A stretch of DNA of 64,000 bases from Larix kaempferi (GCA_027924585.1 BSBM01000036.1:1-64000); one strand, 5' to 3'. Counted from the stretch's first letter, positions 35,884 to 47,746 are shown. Notes: a model not told the origin generated them from the sequence alone. Numbers and translations: made by a program.

Positions 35884-36337
35884 CTCGATGAACATATTTT
35901 TGCAATCTCTACTAATACTCCTTGGTATGTAGACATCTCTAATTACTTGGTTGAAAGGAATTTGCTAGGATATCTCTCTCCGAGAGATCGAAAGAATATC
36001 ATCAACCAAGGTGCTAAATATTCTTGGATAGAAGGTTTTTTCTTTTACACAGGTCTAGATCTGGTCATCCAACATTGTGTTAGAGATGAAGAGATATATG
36101 GTATTCTTATCTCGATGAACATATTTTTACAATCTATAATAATACTCCTTGGTATGTAGACATCGCTAATTACTTGGTTGAAAGGAATTTGTTAGGATAT
36201 CTCTCTCCGAGAGAGAGAAAGCATATCATCAACCAAGGTGCTAAATATTCTTGGATAGAAGCTTTTCTCTTTTACACATGTCTGGATCTGGTCATCCAAC
36301 GTTGTGTTAGAGATGAAGAGATATATGGTATTCTTAA
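35884..36337 (+). repeat. 227-bp tandem duplication within Gyp-E pol
   Basis: Copies start CTCGATGAACATATTTTT at 35884 and 36111 and run to the TATGGTATTCTTA block. Only the second copy joins to the zinc domain. 227 is not a multiple of 3, so the duplication breaks the frame. Confidence 0.9.
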
Positions 36338-36355
36338 AGCTTGCCACATTGAGCC
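35884..36355 (+). pseudogene. Gyp-E integrase N-terminus, with internal duplication
   Basis: The region before the integrase zinc domain (W-Y-V-D-I-S-N-Y-L-V, L-S-P-R-D-R-K, Q-H-C-V-R-D-E-E) is present twice. It leads into the HHCC zinc-binding domain (A-C-H-I-E-P), which is cut at 36355 by Gyp-C. The following half of the zinc domain (G-Y-Y-W-P) is at 54903 onward. Confidence 0.88.
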
Positions 36356-36705
36356 TGTTATGCAAAAACTTCCACAAAAGAGCATAAATAGACAAGAGAG
36401 AGTAATACATGCCTTAATAATGAATAAAAGAGATGAATTTAAAGCCTCTTCAAGGGGGAAACCTCCTTATACAATGTATTGAATACACAAGACAAGACAA
36501 GATGCTTCAAATGAAAAGGTATCCTTCATATATATAGGAGACAAAAAGGTACAATTACAACTAATGGACCCAAGCTGACATCAATAATATAATAATACTA
36601 ATGACAATTACCACTAACGGACCCAAGCTAACATCAATAATATGACAATACTAATGTATTGTGCCACAATATAAGGTTTAATGTGCCACCATTTAAGGAT
36701 TAACA
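36356..36705 (-). repeat. Gyp-C 3' LTR (350 bp)
   Basis: Plus-strand edges are TGTTATGCAA and GGATTAACA. A TATA-like TATATATATGAAGG lies on the minus strand near 36520. It pairs with 54553-54902. Confidence 0.93.
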
Positions 36706-36720
36706 TGCCCCTCCCTTTCA
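36706..36720 (-). other. Gyp-C polypurine tract
   Basis: Minus-strand GAAAGGGAGGGGCA abuts the LTR. Confidence 0.88.
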
Positions 36721-36788
36721 GACCAGTGTTATCCTCAACGCTTGGTTGGTTATGGATGCTTCTGTATGAGTGACTCATCTTCCCATGT

Positions 36789-37150
36789 CTAATATTCTAT
36801 TGGTAAGTTCTTCCACTTTATGAGGTACTCAATAATATCCCGATTTTGTAGTTGTTTGGTCCTTGTTTCAATGATTTCTTTAGGTTCCAATATGAATTTT
36901 CCTTCTTCATCAAGCTCTGGAAAGATAGTTTGAGTTGGGATCTTGTCTCCTATTACCTTCTTTAAGCAAGAAACATGGAAAATTGGGTGTAGCCTTGAAG
37001 ATGAAGGGAGCTCCAATTTGTAAGCCATACTACTAATCTTCTGCAAAAAATTATAAGGACCATAGTACTTGGGTGCTAGTTTATAGTCCTTATTTAGTTG
37101 CTTGAGGTACATCTATTTGTAAGGTTTTAGCCTCAAAAATACCCAATCCC
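36789..37150 (-). pseudogene. Gyp-C integrase C-terminus and chromodomain
   Basis: The minus strand reads D-W-V-F-L-R-L-K-P-Y near 37142-37115, then K-L-A-P-K-Y-Y-G-P-Y (GPY/F motif), H-P-I-F-H-V-S-C-L-K, and a chromodomain-like E-P-K-E-I-I-E-T-R ... Y-L-I-K-W-K-N-L-P close to 36800. In chromoviruses this domain can steer integration to particular chromatin. One in-frame stop lies at about 37113. The upstream integrase continues beyond NA-B at 44062. Confidence 0.92.
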
Positions 37151-39180
37151 TGTAATGTCCCTTCTTAATAATTTTATTAAAATGACCAATTTTTCACTTT
37201 TTCTCCAAATTCGACCTTTGACTAGTTTTGATGCCTAGGTCTCCAGTTTGCCCCAAATGCTCCCAAATATTCTGAGAAGGTATATGGATGATGTTAGAAC
37301 ATAAATATGTGTTTCATGGATTCTTTTGGACCTTTAAAATACTTCTGTAAATCCTCTTTCAATTCTGGCCAATGTAGGGAACTTTACTCGTAATTTCCCT
37401 TTGACTAGTATTGGTCTCTAGGACTCCAATTGGCTCCAAATGCCTCTAAATATTCAGTGAAGGTGTATGAATGATATTTGTACTTGATTATGATTTTCAT
37501 GGATGATTTATGACCATCAAAATACTTCTGCAAACTTGTTTAAGATTCTGGACAAAGTATGGAATTTAACTAGCAATTTGGGATTCAAATCCCCCCAGGG
37601 TAATTACTGAAAATGACTCTCCAAATGCCTCCAAAATCACTCGAAATTATGAACAGAGGTAGGATATGTCTGAGGGACATTATCTAGGTCTCATGTGCAC
37701 CATTAATCAATTATTGAGTATGTTCTAACCTTATCCCAAACAACAGCAAAAATTACTAGTTCGACCTTGGGGGAAATAGCATGAAATCTTCTTCAAATAA
37801 AATAAAACTGAGCAATATGGATCCAAATGCTTAAGTGATGAACATGAAACTTGTAATAATCATCAATTTAATTCCATACATCATAAATATATCATATAAA
37901 TATTCTTCCATTCGAAATCATCATCAATACATTGGTATACCTCAATCTAGTGGGAGAATGGTCATTGTTTTCTCATTAATAATCCATTTTACATATAACC
38001 ACTTGGTATTTCGACCTGAAAATTTCTGGAGATGAATAACGGAGTATATTAATCATATTACAACATAAATATATCATGATAATCTCTCCCAAATAGTACA
38101 AGAGCTCACCAAAAACGTCCTCCCTCAAGGGTCAAGAATATGCCATCAAAACTGGAAATGGTTGAGAGAGTGTACTGCACTAGAAGAAACCATGAGATTC
38201 CCTATATCTTACACCTGCAAATAAACACTCCATTAAAGCTCCAAATTAAATTTTTGAATGGCCTTTCCAATTACCAACTTGGATGGGAATCTTTCACCCT
38301 TGAAATTGGTGATAAGGCAAGTAGAGTAGCACTCCACTAGCTCTCCCTCTTCACGAATGCAATTGAAAATTTCTCAAATGATCAAAATCTGGTTTCATTC
38401 TTTTTTATTGACATTTATAAACTTATAATGTCCTCCATGGGTCGAATTCCTTCCAATAGACTCATGCCAACTCAAGTTGGGAAGAGATTCCAAAGAATGC
38501 CACTTGTACAACAATTCCTAGTCTCCCACTTCCACCAAATCACATGTGGAAGCATCTTAGCTGCCCTAACTCCCTTGAGAACCCTCTTGGAGGCTATTTT
38601 AAGCCCTAACATGTCATATATGTCATATGTCATCCTTAAGGTCTAATTTTTGTCATAGGTGTCATAGCATCTTCATCATTGTTGTCATAAAGCTAGGGAA
38701 TCTAACCTAAGTGACTCACTAGCTCCAAATTGCCTCTTCCTCTTCCATGGGATTTATTCTTCCTCTAAATTTCAACCTTGGATGAGTCATGTAATGAATA
38801 ATACCTTTTGAACTCCCCCAATTATGTTACCATTCACCTTGAATTCGAATTGGTGAGAGAATGATGCCAAGTGTAGTGGGGAAATCTAGCCATATGTGGG
38901 TCCCCCTTCCTCCATGTGTCTTCATGATCAAATGCCACTTTGATTTTCACTTGTATATATTTATTTATCTCCTTTATTAAATATTTATTCCATTCTAATG
39001 TTCAAACATCATTTATTATTCCCCTTATTCCAAATCCCAAAGCTTCCACCCCAAACCTAGGAAACTAGTAATTTTCCTCCTTGGCAATTATTTGACCCTT
39101 AGCATCAATTTAAAAAACTCTAATGAATATGTCCAATGTGCTTAGGCCATTGTGACCCAATGCCAATTTGGAACATGGCA
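37151..39180 (-). repeat. NA-B 3' LTR (2030 bp)
   Basis: The plus-strand left edge is TGTAATGTCCC and the right edge GGAACATGGCA. It has the same tandem segment near the left edge as NA-A (TTTGACTAGT at about 37213 and 37401). Confidence 0.95.
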
Positions 39181-41965
39181 AATCCTCCCTTCCCAATATT
39201 TCTTGTCCTCAAGCAATTTCAAACATGGGTGTTGAAGAACCTGCTTTTTGTATAATTCTTTGAAGTTGCCATTGAATTGCCCAACCTTGAGTCTTTGAGA
39301 TTCCATGAATATTTTAGAGAGGAACCACCATGCTTGCTGCTGCACTACTCTAATAAAAAATCACTTTATTAAGTGGGAAATCCATCTCCCATACTGCTTG
39401 TTCCCCAAAAAAAATTGAAACCAATGAGACAAAAATTATTCCAGGGTCCCATTGCTTGTACTGAACCCTAAAAATTAGGAGTGCTCTCCAACCCATACCA
39501 TCAGATAATAGGATTCCTGGATCCCATTTTCTTGTATGCATTCTTTCAAACATCATGAATACAAAATATATATCATCAAAGTACATAACAACATAATGAA
39601 AATGTACATCAAGGAGGTGCTTCATCAAAGAATCATGAAAGTGCTTATACCTCCAAGCAAGTAGACCACCATTTTCCAAGTGCATACAAGCTTCAAGTAA
39701 CCAATCAAATATGCTCCAATGAAATAGGTGAGGATCCCATGTCCTATAGTGTTGCTCCAAAAGGATGTGATATGCATCAAAATATTCAGCCATGTGTTCT
39801 TTCATCCAAGAAGTGAATGAAGAATCTCCACTAAAATATGAACCAAATAATGAGCAGAAAAAACAAGGAGACTTCAAATGACTCAAAGAAGTCTCACCCA
39901 TACATCCATGAATGTGAGAATCATAAAGATATAACAAAGTATGTGGCTTTCAACAAAAAATTTCTCCAATCATAAATCTATTCACCCAAGTGTTGGATGA
40001 AGTTCCTCCAACATCAAATGAATCAAGTGTTGAGCAAGAAAAACCATGAGTCTTCAAGTGACTCAAATGCATATCATATGTGCATCCATGTAGATGTGCA
40101 TCATCATAGAGTAACAAAGGATGTTGCTGCAAATGTGAATAAGAATGTGCTCCAACCATATCATCATAAAAATTAAATCTAGGAGTTCCATACTCCTCAT
40201 GCAGCACCATCAAAAAGAACCCTTTCACCCATTCTTCATTGAGACTAATGTTGCAAAACATGGAATTGTAGGAAGTAAGAGAATTAACTAACTCACCCAA
40301 ATGATCAAAAAGTGCAGAAGTTTCATCATGGGAAGGATCCATATGGGTAGTATCATGCAGCTCCTTCAAAAGTGTGAAACCTTTGTCATAGATTGGTTCC
40401 AATGTAGAGGAATCATGCTCTTCTTTAAAAATTGCATAATCTTCATCAAGAGACAATTCAAGTTCCTCTTCCACCACATCAAGTGTTTGGATCTCTTCAA
40501 TTTCATCTTCAAACACATCAAGCACATTCAATTTTTCACATTTCTCATGATCCACCGTGTCATGCGAATCCTCCAAATAATCTACCATTTGACAATCTAA
40601 AACATAGGAGGAAAAACAAGTGTCTTGCAACTTTTTAAGAAATTGATCATTTGGAATTGTGAGCTTATGACTATCCTCATTATTCTTCAAGTATGCATCA
40701 CGTAACAATTCTTTAAGCTCAAACAAATGGTTTCTATCAAAAAACAAAGACATGAAATTCCCTTTGATGTGGCACATTGCTCTTTGAATTTTCTCCATGT
40801 CTTCAAGGAAGGATGTTTCCTCCAATGAAGTAGCTCTCCAACAAGAATTTGACACCAATGCTTGAGTGTCATGGAGAATGCTGAGGGACTCTTGGATCTT
40901 CTTTTCATTCATTTTTAAGGACCCTTTAAGAAAATGAAGATCTTGCAAATGAACCTCCTCATCTTCTTCCTTCTTGCTTGGACCAACTTCATGAAGCTCA
41001 AGTGGTGATGGGGAAGTTGATATTATTTCTTCTTCAACTGCTACAGGGTATTCATTTTCATGTTCAATGGAAGTTTGGCTTGCAGCAACACTTTCAAAAG
41101 TGATCTCTATGTCAGTAACATAGAGGTGTAAGAACCCATCAATAGGTACTCCTTCATAGTTCAAGCATCCATCAGTAGATGCTCCTTGATTCATGTCCAA
41201 AGTAAAATGTGTCTCAAATTGATCTTCAATACTCTCAATAGAATCTTCTTCATGCTCATGTGATGTCTCTTCATATTTTTTAGAGTCACTTGGGAGAGAC
41301 TTTCGATCCTCTTCATCTACTGCTTCTTCTACTTCACCTATTTCAGAACTAGGTGGTTCATGGGTCTCCTCATTTTTCTCCTTCAAGTAAGCTGATGCAT
41401 TTTTCCCCTTGGTTTTATTAATCGCAATATATTTTCTCTCAGTTTGGATAGCCAAAAATTCGAATCCTTTCATAAACTGCTTGGTCATCTCTTCAATGAT
41501 TTTTATATGGTCCTCACCATCATTCACACACACATGATTTTATCTCCAAATTTTTTTACAAGAAGGGCATAAACCTTTCCTCACTAACTACACATCTTCA
41601 TTATTGGGCCTATTTGCAAACACCACATCAGCATAGTCTTCAAAAGTCATGTCCTTTTGTATATTTTTACTCAAAGCAAGATATTCTAGATATGATTGAT
41701 ATTGTTGGGGCAAGGTTTTATATTTTGCTCTCCATCTTTGTAACTCATTCATAGAATTATCCTTCGGTGGTGTGACATACTAATATTTATCATACATAGG
41801 GTCATAATCATAATTATAATCTTCATTCCTCCTGAAATTGTAAGAAGTGTTGCTTGATGGCACCTCTTCCTCAAACCATTCACATTCTGCTTCATATTGC
41901 TCATAAGCATCGGCATATTCTTCATAATAATTATACTCATAGGATTCCTCATAATAGTAAGACAT
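39142..41965 (-). pseudogene. NA-B internal protein of unknown function (few breaks)
   Basis: Not a recognised family. The minus-strand reading runs from an ATG at 41965: a Tyr/Glu-rich N-terminus, then a block ending F-A-N-R-P, a zinc-knuckle-like G-L-C-P-S-C ... N-H-V-C (about 41570-41528, with one stop inside), then the longest open stretch 41533-39950 (527 codons), very acidic and coiled-coil-like, with the H-L-H-G-C-T module; then 39937-39350 with H-I-H-G-C, Y-F-D-D-I-Y-F and two W-D-P-G-I motifs. Over 1500 bases without a stop in an AT-rich dead landscape, and clear protein similarity to NA-A, argue it was translated. The last open piece crosses the polypurine tract into the LTR, which is probably fortuitous. 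Confidence 0.78.
39181..39196 (-). other. NA-B polypurine tract
   Basis: Minus-strand TTGGGAAGGGAGGATT at the 3' LTR edge, nearly identical to NA-A. Confidence 0.88.
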
Positions 41966-42018
41966 GGCTGAAACTTATTCTTCAATTTATGATATTAATT
42001 TACAGGTTCAAGGACCAT

Positions 42019-42030
42019 GATCTGATACCA
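42019..42030 (-). other. NA-B primer-binding site
   Basis: Minus-strand TGGTATCAGATC, nearly the initiator-Met site, with a 1-base spacer. Confidence 0.92.
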
Positions 42031-42031
42031 C

Positions 42032-44056
42032 TGTAATGTCCCTTCTTAAGAATTTTACTAAAAGGACCAATTTTTCACTTTTTCCCCAAATTCGACCTTT
42101 GACGAGTTTTGATGCCTAGGTCTCCAATTTGCCCTAAATGCTACCAAATATTCTGAGAAGGTATATGGATGATGTCAGAACATAAATATGTTTTTCATGG
42201 ATGCTTTTGGACCTTTAAAATACTTCTGCAAATCCTCTTTCAATTATGGCCAATGTAGGGAACTTTACTAGTAATTTCACTTTGACTAGTATTGGTCTCT
42301 AGGTCTCCAATTGGCTCCAAATGCCTCTAAATATTCAGTGAAGGTGTATGAATGATATTTGTACTTTATTATGATGTTCATGGATGATTTATGACCATCA
42401 AAATACTTCTGAAAACTTGTTTAAGATTTTGGACAAAGTATGGAATTTAACTAGCAATTTGGGATTCAAATCCCCCAGGGTAAGTACTGAAAATGACTCT
42501 CTAAATGCCTCCAAAATCACTCTAAATTATGAACAGAGGTAGGGGATGTCTGAGGGACATTATTTAGGTCTCATGTGCACCATTAATCAATTATTAAGTC
42601 TATTCTATCCTTCTCCCAAATAGCAGCAAAAATCACTAGTTCGACCTTGGGGGGAATAGCATGAAATCTTCTTCAAATAAAATAAAACTGAGCAATATGG
42701 CTCCAAATGCTTAAGTGATGAACATGAAACTTGTAATAATCATAAATGGAAGTCCATACATCATAAATATATCAGAAAGATATTCTTATATTCAAAATCA
42801 TCATCAATACATTGGTATACCTCAATCTAGTGGGGGAATGGTCACTGTTTTCTCATTAATAATCCATTTTACATATAACCACTTGGTATTTCGACCTAAA
42901 AATTTATGGAGATGAAGAATAGAGTATATTAATCATATTACAACAGAAATAGATCATGATAAACTCTCCCAAAGAGTACAAGAGCTCACCAAAAACGCCC
43001 TCCCTCAAGGGTCAAGAATATGCCATCAAAACTGGAAATGGTTGAGAGAGTGTGTTGCACTAGAAGAAACCATGAGCTTCCCTATAGCTTAAACCTACAA
43101 ATAAACACTCCATTAAAGCTCCAAATGAAAGGTCTAAATGGCCTTTCCAATTACCAACTTGGATGGGAATTTTTCACCCTCGAAATTGGCTAAGGCAAGA
43201 AACTAGTCATCCACTAGCTCTCCCTCTTCACAAATGCAATTGCAAATTTCTCAAATGATCAAAAGCTAGTTTCAATCTTTTTATTGAAATTTATAAACTA
43301 TTAATGTCCCCCATGGGTCGAATTCCTTCCAAGAGACTCATGCCAACTCAAGTTGGGAAGAGATTCCAAAGAACGCCACTTGTACAACAATTCCTAGTCT
43401 CCGACTTCCACCAAATCACATGTGGAAGCATATTAGCTGCCCTAACTCCCTTGAGCGCCCTCTTGGAGGCTATTTTTAGCCCTGACATGTCATATATGTC
43501 ATATGTCAGCCTTCAGGTCTGATTTGTGTCATAGGTGGCATAGCATCTTCATCATTGTTGTCATAGAGCTAGGGAATCTAGCCCAAGTGTCTCACTAGCT
43601 CCAAATTGCATCTTCCTCTTCCATGGGAGTTACTCTTCCTCTAAATTTCAACTTTGGATGAGTCATGCAATGAATAATACATTTTGAACTCCCCCAATTA
43701 TGTTACCATTCACCTTGAATTCTAATTGGTGAGAGAATGATGCCAAGTGTAGTGGGAAAATCTAGCCATATGTGGGTCCCCCTTCCTCCATGTGTCTTCA
43801 TGATCAAATGTCACTTTTATTTTCAGTTGTATATATTTATTTATCTCCTTTATTAAATATTTATGCCATTCTAATGTTCAAACATCATTTATTATTCCCC
43901 TTATTCCAAATCCCAAAGCTTCCACCCCAAACCTAGGAAACTAGTAATTTTCCTTCTTGGCAATTATTTGACCCTTAGCATCAATTTGACAAACTCTAAT
44001 GAATATGTCCAATGTGCTTATGCCATTGTGACCCAATGCCAATTTGGGACATGACA
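42032..44056 (-). repeat. NA-B 5' LTR (2025 bp)
   Basis: Plus-strand edges are TGTAATGTCCC and GGGACATGACA. It pairs with 37151-39180. Confidence 0.95.
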
Positions 44057-44061
44057 ATCCC

Positions 44062-44930
44062 CTTCTTCAAAAATCCTTTCACTACGATGTTGATATGCTT
44101 GTTGTTTCATCATGTTTTTTTATATAATCAGATTGTCCTTCAATATATGGAGAACTTATTGTTGGTGCTCGAGGTGATATTCCACAACTTGAACTTTAGA
44201 TTTTCCTTTCAAGGGATATGTGATAGATGGAGGTTGGTACCCATAAAGTGCCATAAATGGGGACATTTTTTATGACGTATGGAAGGAAGTATTGTACCAC
44301 CATTTTGCCAAAGATAACCATTTCACCCACTGTGTTTGTTTATCAAATGAAAAGCAGTGAAGATATCCTTCCAAACATTTGTTCACTAGTATCTCAGTTT
44401 TCCCATCGGATTGAGGATGATAAGATGAACTGTGAGCCAACTGGGTACCCAAACAAGAAAATAATTTAGTCCAAAAATTTTCAGTGAAAATTGGATCTCT
44501 ATCACTTACAATAATCTGCAGGTTTCCATGTAGCTTCTGAACTATTTCCATGACTGTTGTAGCTATTGTACTTGCATTAAAAGGGTGAGAGAGTGCACAA
44601 AAGTGTGCATACTTTGTGAGTCTATCATCAACCACCATAATAAAATTATTCCCTTCTAATTTGGGTATACCTATGATAAAATCTATTAATACTTCCTCCC
44701 AGCATTGACAAGGTATGTCTAATGGTTGTAAAAGACTTGGGGTCTTAACTGTTTCAACCTTATTTTGTTGGAAAACCAAACATTCTTCCACGAACCTTTG
44801 AACATCATATTTAATACCTTCCCAAAAAATTCATCCTTGACCCTATGCCAAGGTTTTTAGGAATCTCGAGTGCCCTCCTATAGGAGAGGTGTGTAATTCC
44901 AAAAGGACATTTTGTTTGATTTAGGAGTTC
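44062..44930 (-). pseudogene. Gyp-C integrase core
   Basis: The longest open piece, 44791-44270, holds the rve core: L-I-D-F-I-I-G-I-P with the first aspartate, V-V-D-D-R-L-T-K-Y-A-H-F, I-V-S-D-R-D-P-I-F with the second aspartate, and H-P-Q-S-D-G-K-T-E with the glutamate, so the D,D,E triad is intact. The zinc-binding N-terminus lies at 44930-44800 in another frame. The C-terminal part (44269-44062) leads to NA-B. Confidence 0.92.
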
Positions 44931-45139
44931 TTACATATATATAAGCGATCCTTATACCATATTGAATCATTTCTCCGCACAAAAGTATCTAATACACTAG
45001 TATCCTTTTGTAGCTTTTGAATGAGTGTCCACACCAATAGGTCATTCTTCCATTCTTCCCTTGCTTATAATATCTAATTAGGTTGTATAATAGAGATAAC
45101 ACAAAGTAATGCCTCAACATCCTCATCTTTTCTTGAGAG

Positions 45140-45296
45140 TGCATCTACCACCATATTTGTTTCTCTTTTTTATAGATGATTTCAAAGTCATATCCCAACA
45201 TCTGGGTTATCCATTTTTGTTGCTCTTTTGAAGATAGTCTTTGTTCCAAGAAGTATTTAAGACTATCATGATCTATTTTGACCTTGAAGTGCCTAT
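45140..45296 (-). pseudogene. Gyp-C RNase H, C-terminal part
   Basis: Minus-strand R-H-F-K-V-K-I-D-H-D-S-L-K-Y-F-L, then W-I-T-Q-M-L-G-Y-D-F-E-I, typical of the gypsy RNase H end. It is cut by Ins-H at 45297; W-R-P-Y-L just right of 47841 continues it in frame. Confidence 0.9.
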
Positions 45297-45869
45297 TGTT
45301 GGTGCAGAACCAAGCAGTTTCCCACAACGACCTCAAATCTTGCGTGGCCAGTGCAAGATAGACAGGTTTGATCACCCTTAATTTATAGCTACTTATGACA
45401 AAACAATAATCTAATAAAATGAAACACAAGTTTTGAATGAATGTATGGAAATAAATATGAATAGCCAATCAATTTTAACTTATTCCCATAATGCTTATTT
45501 TATTCATTTATTTTTAATGTTATTTGTTTTTATTTATTTTCTAAGTTTTATGTTATAAAATAAAAAAATAAAATAATAACCTAAACTCTAAACATAAAAC
45601 TAAGTTAGGGCTATTTACAGGTAAATAAAAACAAACAAAATTTTAAGAACATAAACCTTTGTATTAATATTTACACATGTTGGTTCTTTTGTTTATTTTG
45701 TTTATATAAAAAGATAATGATAAGATATTAAATAACTAAAATGTTAAGTTAATATATTAACAAATCATAAACTAATAGCTAATTAAATTATTGCGCTAAG
45801 AGGCGCTCTACAGCTCAGTGTGAGGGAGATCTTGTTAGTCGAGTGTTTGTTGAGTTTGTGGAGTAACGA

Positions 45870-46125
45870 GTAACAAAATAATACAAAGTAAACAAAAAAG
45901 AATAATACAAAATAAAAAGTAATAAATATTATGTCAAGTATAAACAAAAAAAAATACAAAGTAAAAAGTAAATATGAGGGATATCTTGTAACGTTTGTCA
46001 AGTAACAAAATAATACAAAGTAAACAAAAAAGAATAATACAAAGTAAAAAGTAATAAATATTATGTCGGCCATAAACAAAAAAGAATAATACAAAGTAAA
46101 AAGTAAATATGAGGGAGATAGTGTA
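45870..46125. repeat. Tandem duplication in Ins-H
   Basis: Two units of about 130 bp sharing AATAATACAAAGTAAACAAA and ATAAATATTATGTC blocks. Confidence 0.75.
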
Positions 46126-46398
46126 AATTATATTTCTTATGTCGACTATAGTAATTTCTTTTTAATAGCTTTCCTTGAATAGCTCCTTGAGTGCAATACC
46201 TGAGCCGAGGTTTGCACCTCTGAGATTTGATCCCTCTCGGCACTTGATAGAGCCTAGGATTTGGATCTAGGCTAGTTTACATTAATCTTTAAAGGAGAGG
46301 AATGTGATTGAAATAAAACTTTAAAAAAAAAATCTTTTATGTTTCATTTATATTTATTTTGTTTATAATGATTTGAAACATTTATATTATTGTATATA

Positions 46399-46432
46399 CA
46401 AAATAAAATAAAATAAAATAAAATAATATAAT
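46399..46432. repeat. AAAAT microsatellite
   Basis: About six AAAAT-type units in a row, inside Ins-H. Confidence 0.8.
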
Positions 46433-47214
46433 AATAAAATGAACAATTATAAAAAATATATATATATACAAATTAAATAAATTAAGAATAAAAAATGTAA
46501 AACTAGTAAATTTCAAAATATAAGACAAAATTTGAAAGATATGTAAATGTAAAAGATAATGAATTTAAAGAAATAAAAAACAAGAATGCCAAATAAGTGA
46601 GCGGTAAAAATGATTTCATTTATTAGTAAAACATTTTGGTGTAGTTCTCAAAACCAATTTTTGGATCAGGTATAGTTCTCAAAACCATGAAGGGTGGAAT
46701 GTAACATCCCACAATGCATGATCAAATTTACAATTAGGGAAGGATGAGGGATTTGGACTAAAAAATATCAATAATTAGTTTTGTAATGCGACTTCCCTCC
46801 AAACAAAACTAACTATTTATTAATGAGATTGCAAATAGATTTAAAATTATAAAATGGTAAATGAATTTACAATCTATCTTAAAATAGTTCAAACCAAATT
46901 TAACCTTCCCAACTTTTTACAAACTTCTAAGGAAACACCTATTATCAACATGTCAAATCTGCTTGGATCTCTTTTTATCAGAACACTAGCCTGGGACAAT
47001 TTCTGCGACAACTTCATCCATTTTTGACATTCCAAAACTATTGTTATGAGATATATCTTCACAGTAATAAGATCCAAAAGCCCGCGTCTTATTAAACTGC
47101 AATTCCTCAAATTTTTAACAAACAAGACATAGGAAATGATGGCTGCCGCAATTGCTGAAGGATCCACTTGATACAATTGAGAACCATTTCCATCATCCCA
47201 ACTCATTCGAATAT

Positions 47215-47242
47215 TTTTTTACATTTACATTTACATTTACAT
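47215..47242. repeat. TTTACA microsatellite
   Basis: Four copies of ACATTT in tandem, inside Ins-H. Confidence 0.8.
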
Positions 47243-47624
47243 CAGAATCAATCAGTGTCAAAATTTCTAGGAGCAATTTTATATTCAATCTCTCTTCTGA
47301 TGATGCGAGTCACTTCACAGGAATCGAGCCCGAGTGCTTCACGATCTAAGTGACATAGCGATACATTTATTTTGGTAATTCTAGCTTGATATTCTGAGAA
47401 TCTAGAGAATCACTTGGAACTAATACTAACGTTGGGAAAAAACTGAGAATCTAGAGAATCATCTTTCTTTGTGCATGCTTGTATATTCTTTATGTGATCA
47501 ATATGCCACATGTGCCTAGAATAATAGTGTTCAATGCATATAACATTTTGATTGACGCCATTTATATCATTTCATTAAAATTCCATAGAATCGCTAATGG
47601 TGGAAACCCCAGTCAATCTAAAGC

Positions 47625-47746
47625 TAGCTAGAAATATAGGTTAGTTTTTTAAGACTCAACAATTGGAGGCGGTGATTCGATAGGAGCTATCTAGAAACAT
47701 AGGTTAGTTTTTTAAGACTCAACAATTGGAGGCGGTGATTCCATAG
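47625..47746. repeat. Tandem duplication of about 60 bp in Ins-H
   Basis: Two units contain TAGGTTAGTTTTTTAAGACT and GGAGGCGGTGATTC. Confidence 0.82.

Larger units (their letters stand above)
37151..44056 (-). mobile_element. NA-B: second pol-less LTR element of the NA family (6.9 kb)
   Basis: Direct LTRs 37151-39180 (2030 bp) and 42032-44056 (2025 bp), with an exact target duplication ATCCC at 37146-37150 and 44057-44061. Removing it rejoins the Gyp-C integrase in frame (F-E-E-G to D-W-V-F-L). The primer site and polypurine tract are as in NA-A. The interior is about 2.85 kb with no protease, RT or integrase. LTRs and interior are clearly homologous to NA-A but diverged enough to be a distinct subfamily. 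Confidence 0.96.

Noticed and set aside
26908-39937. Y-F-D-D text in the NA proteins as a possible RT active site
   Set aside because: No RT fingers, palm or thumb motifs surround it, and the same context in both copies is a hydrophobic Y-V-V-M-Y stretch without RT neighbours.
46889-47206. 105-codon minus-strand frame in Ins-H
   Set aside because: No motif, and the surrounding sequence is repeat-like; a chance frame is more likely.
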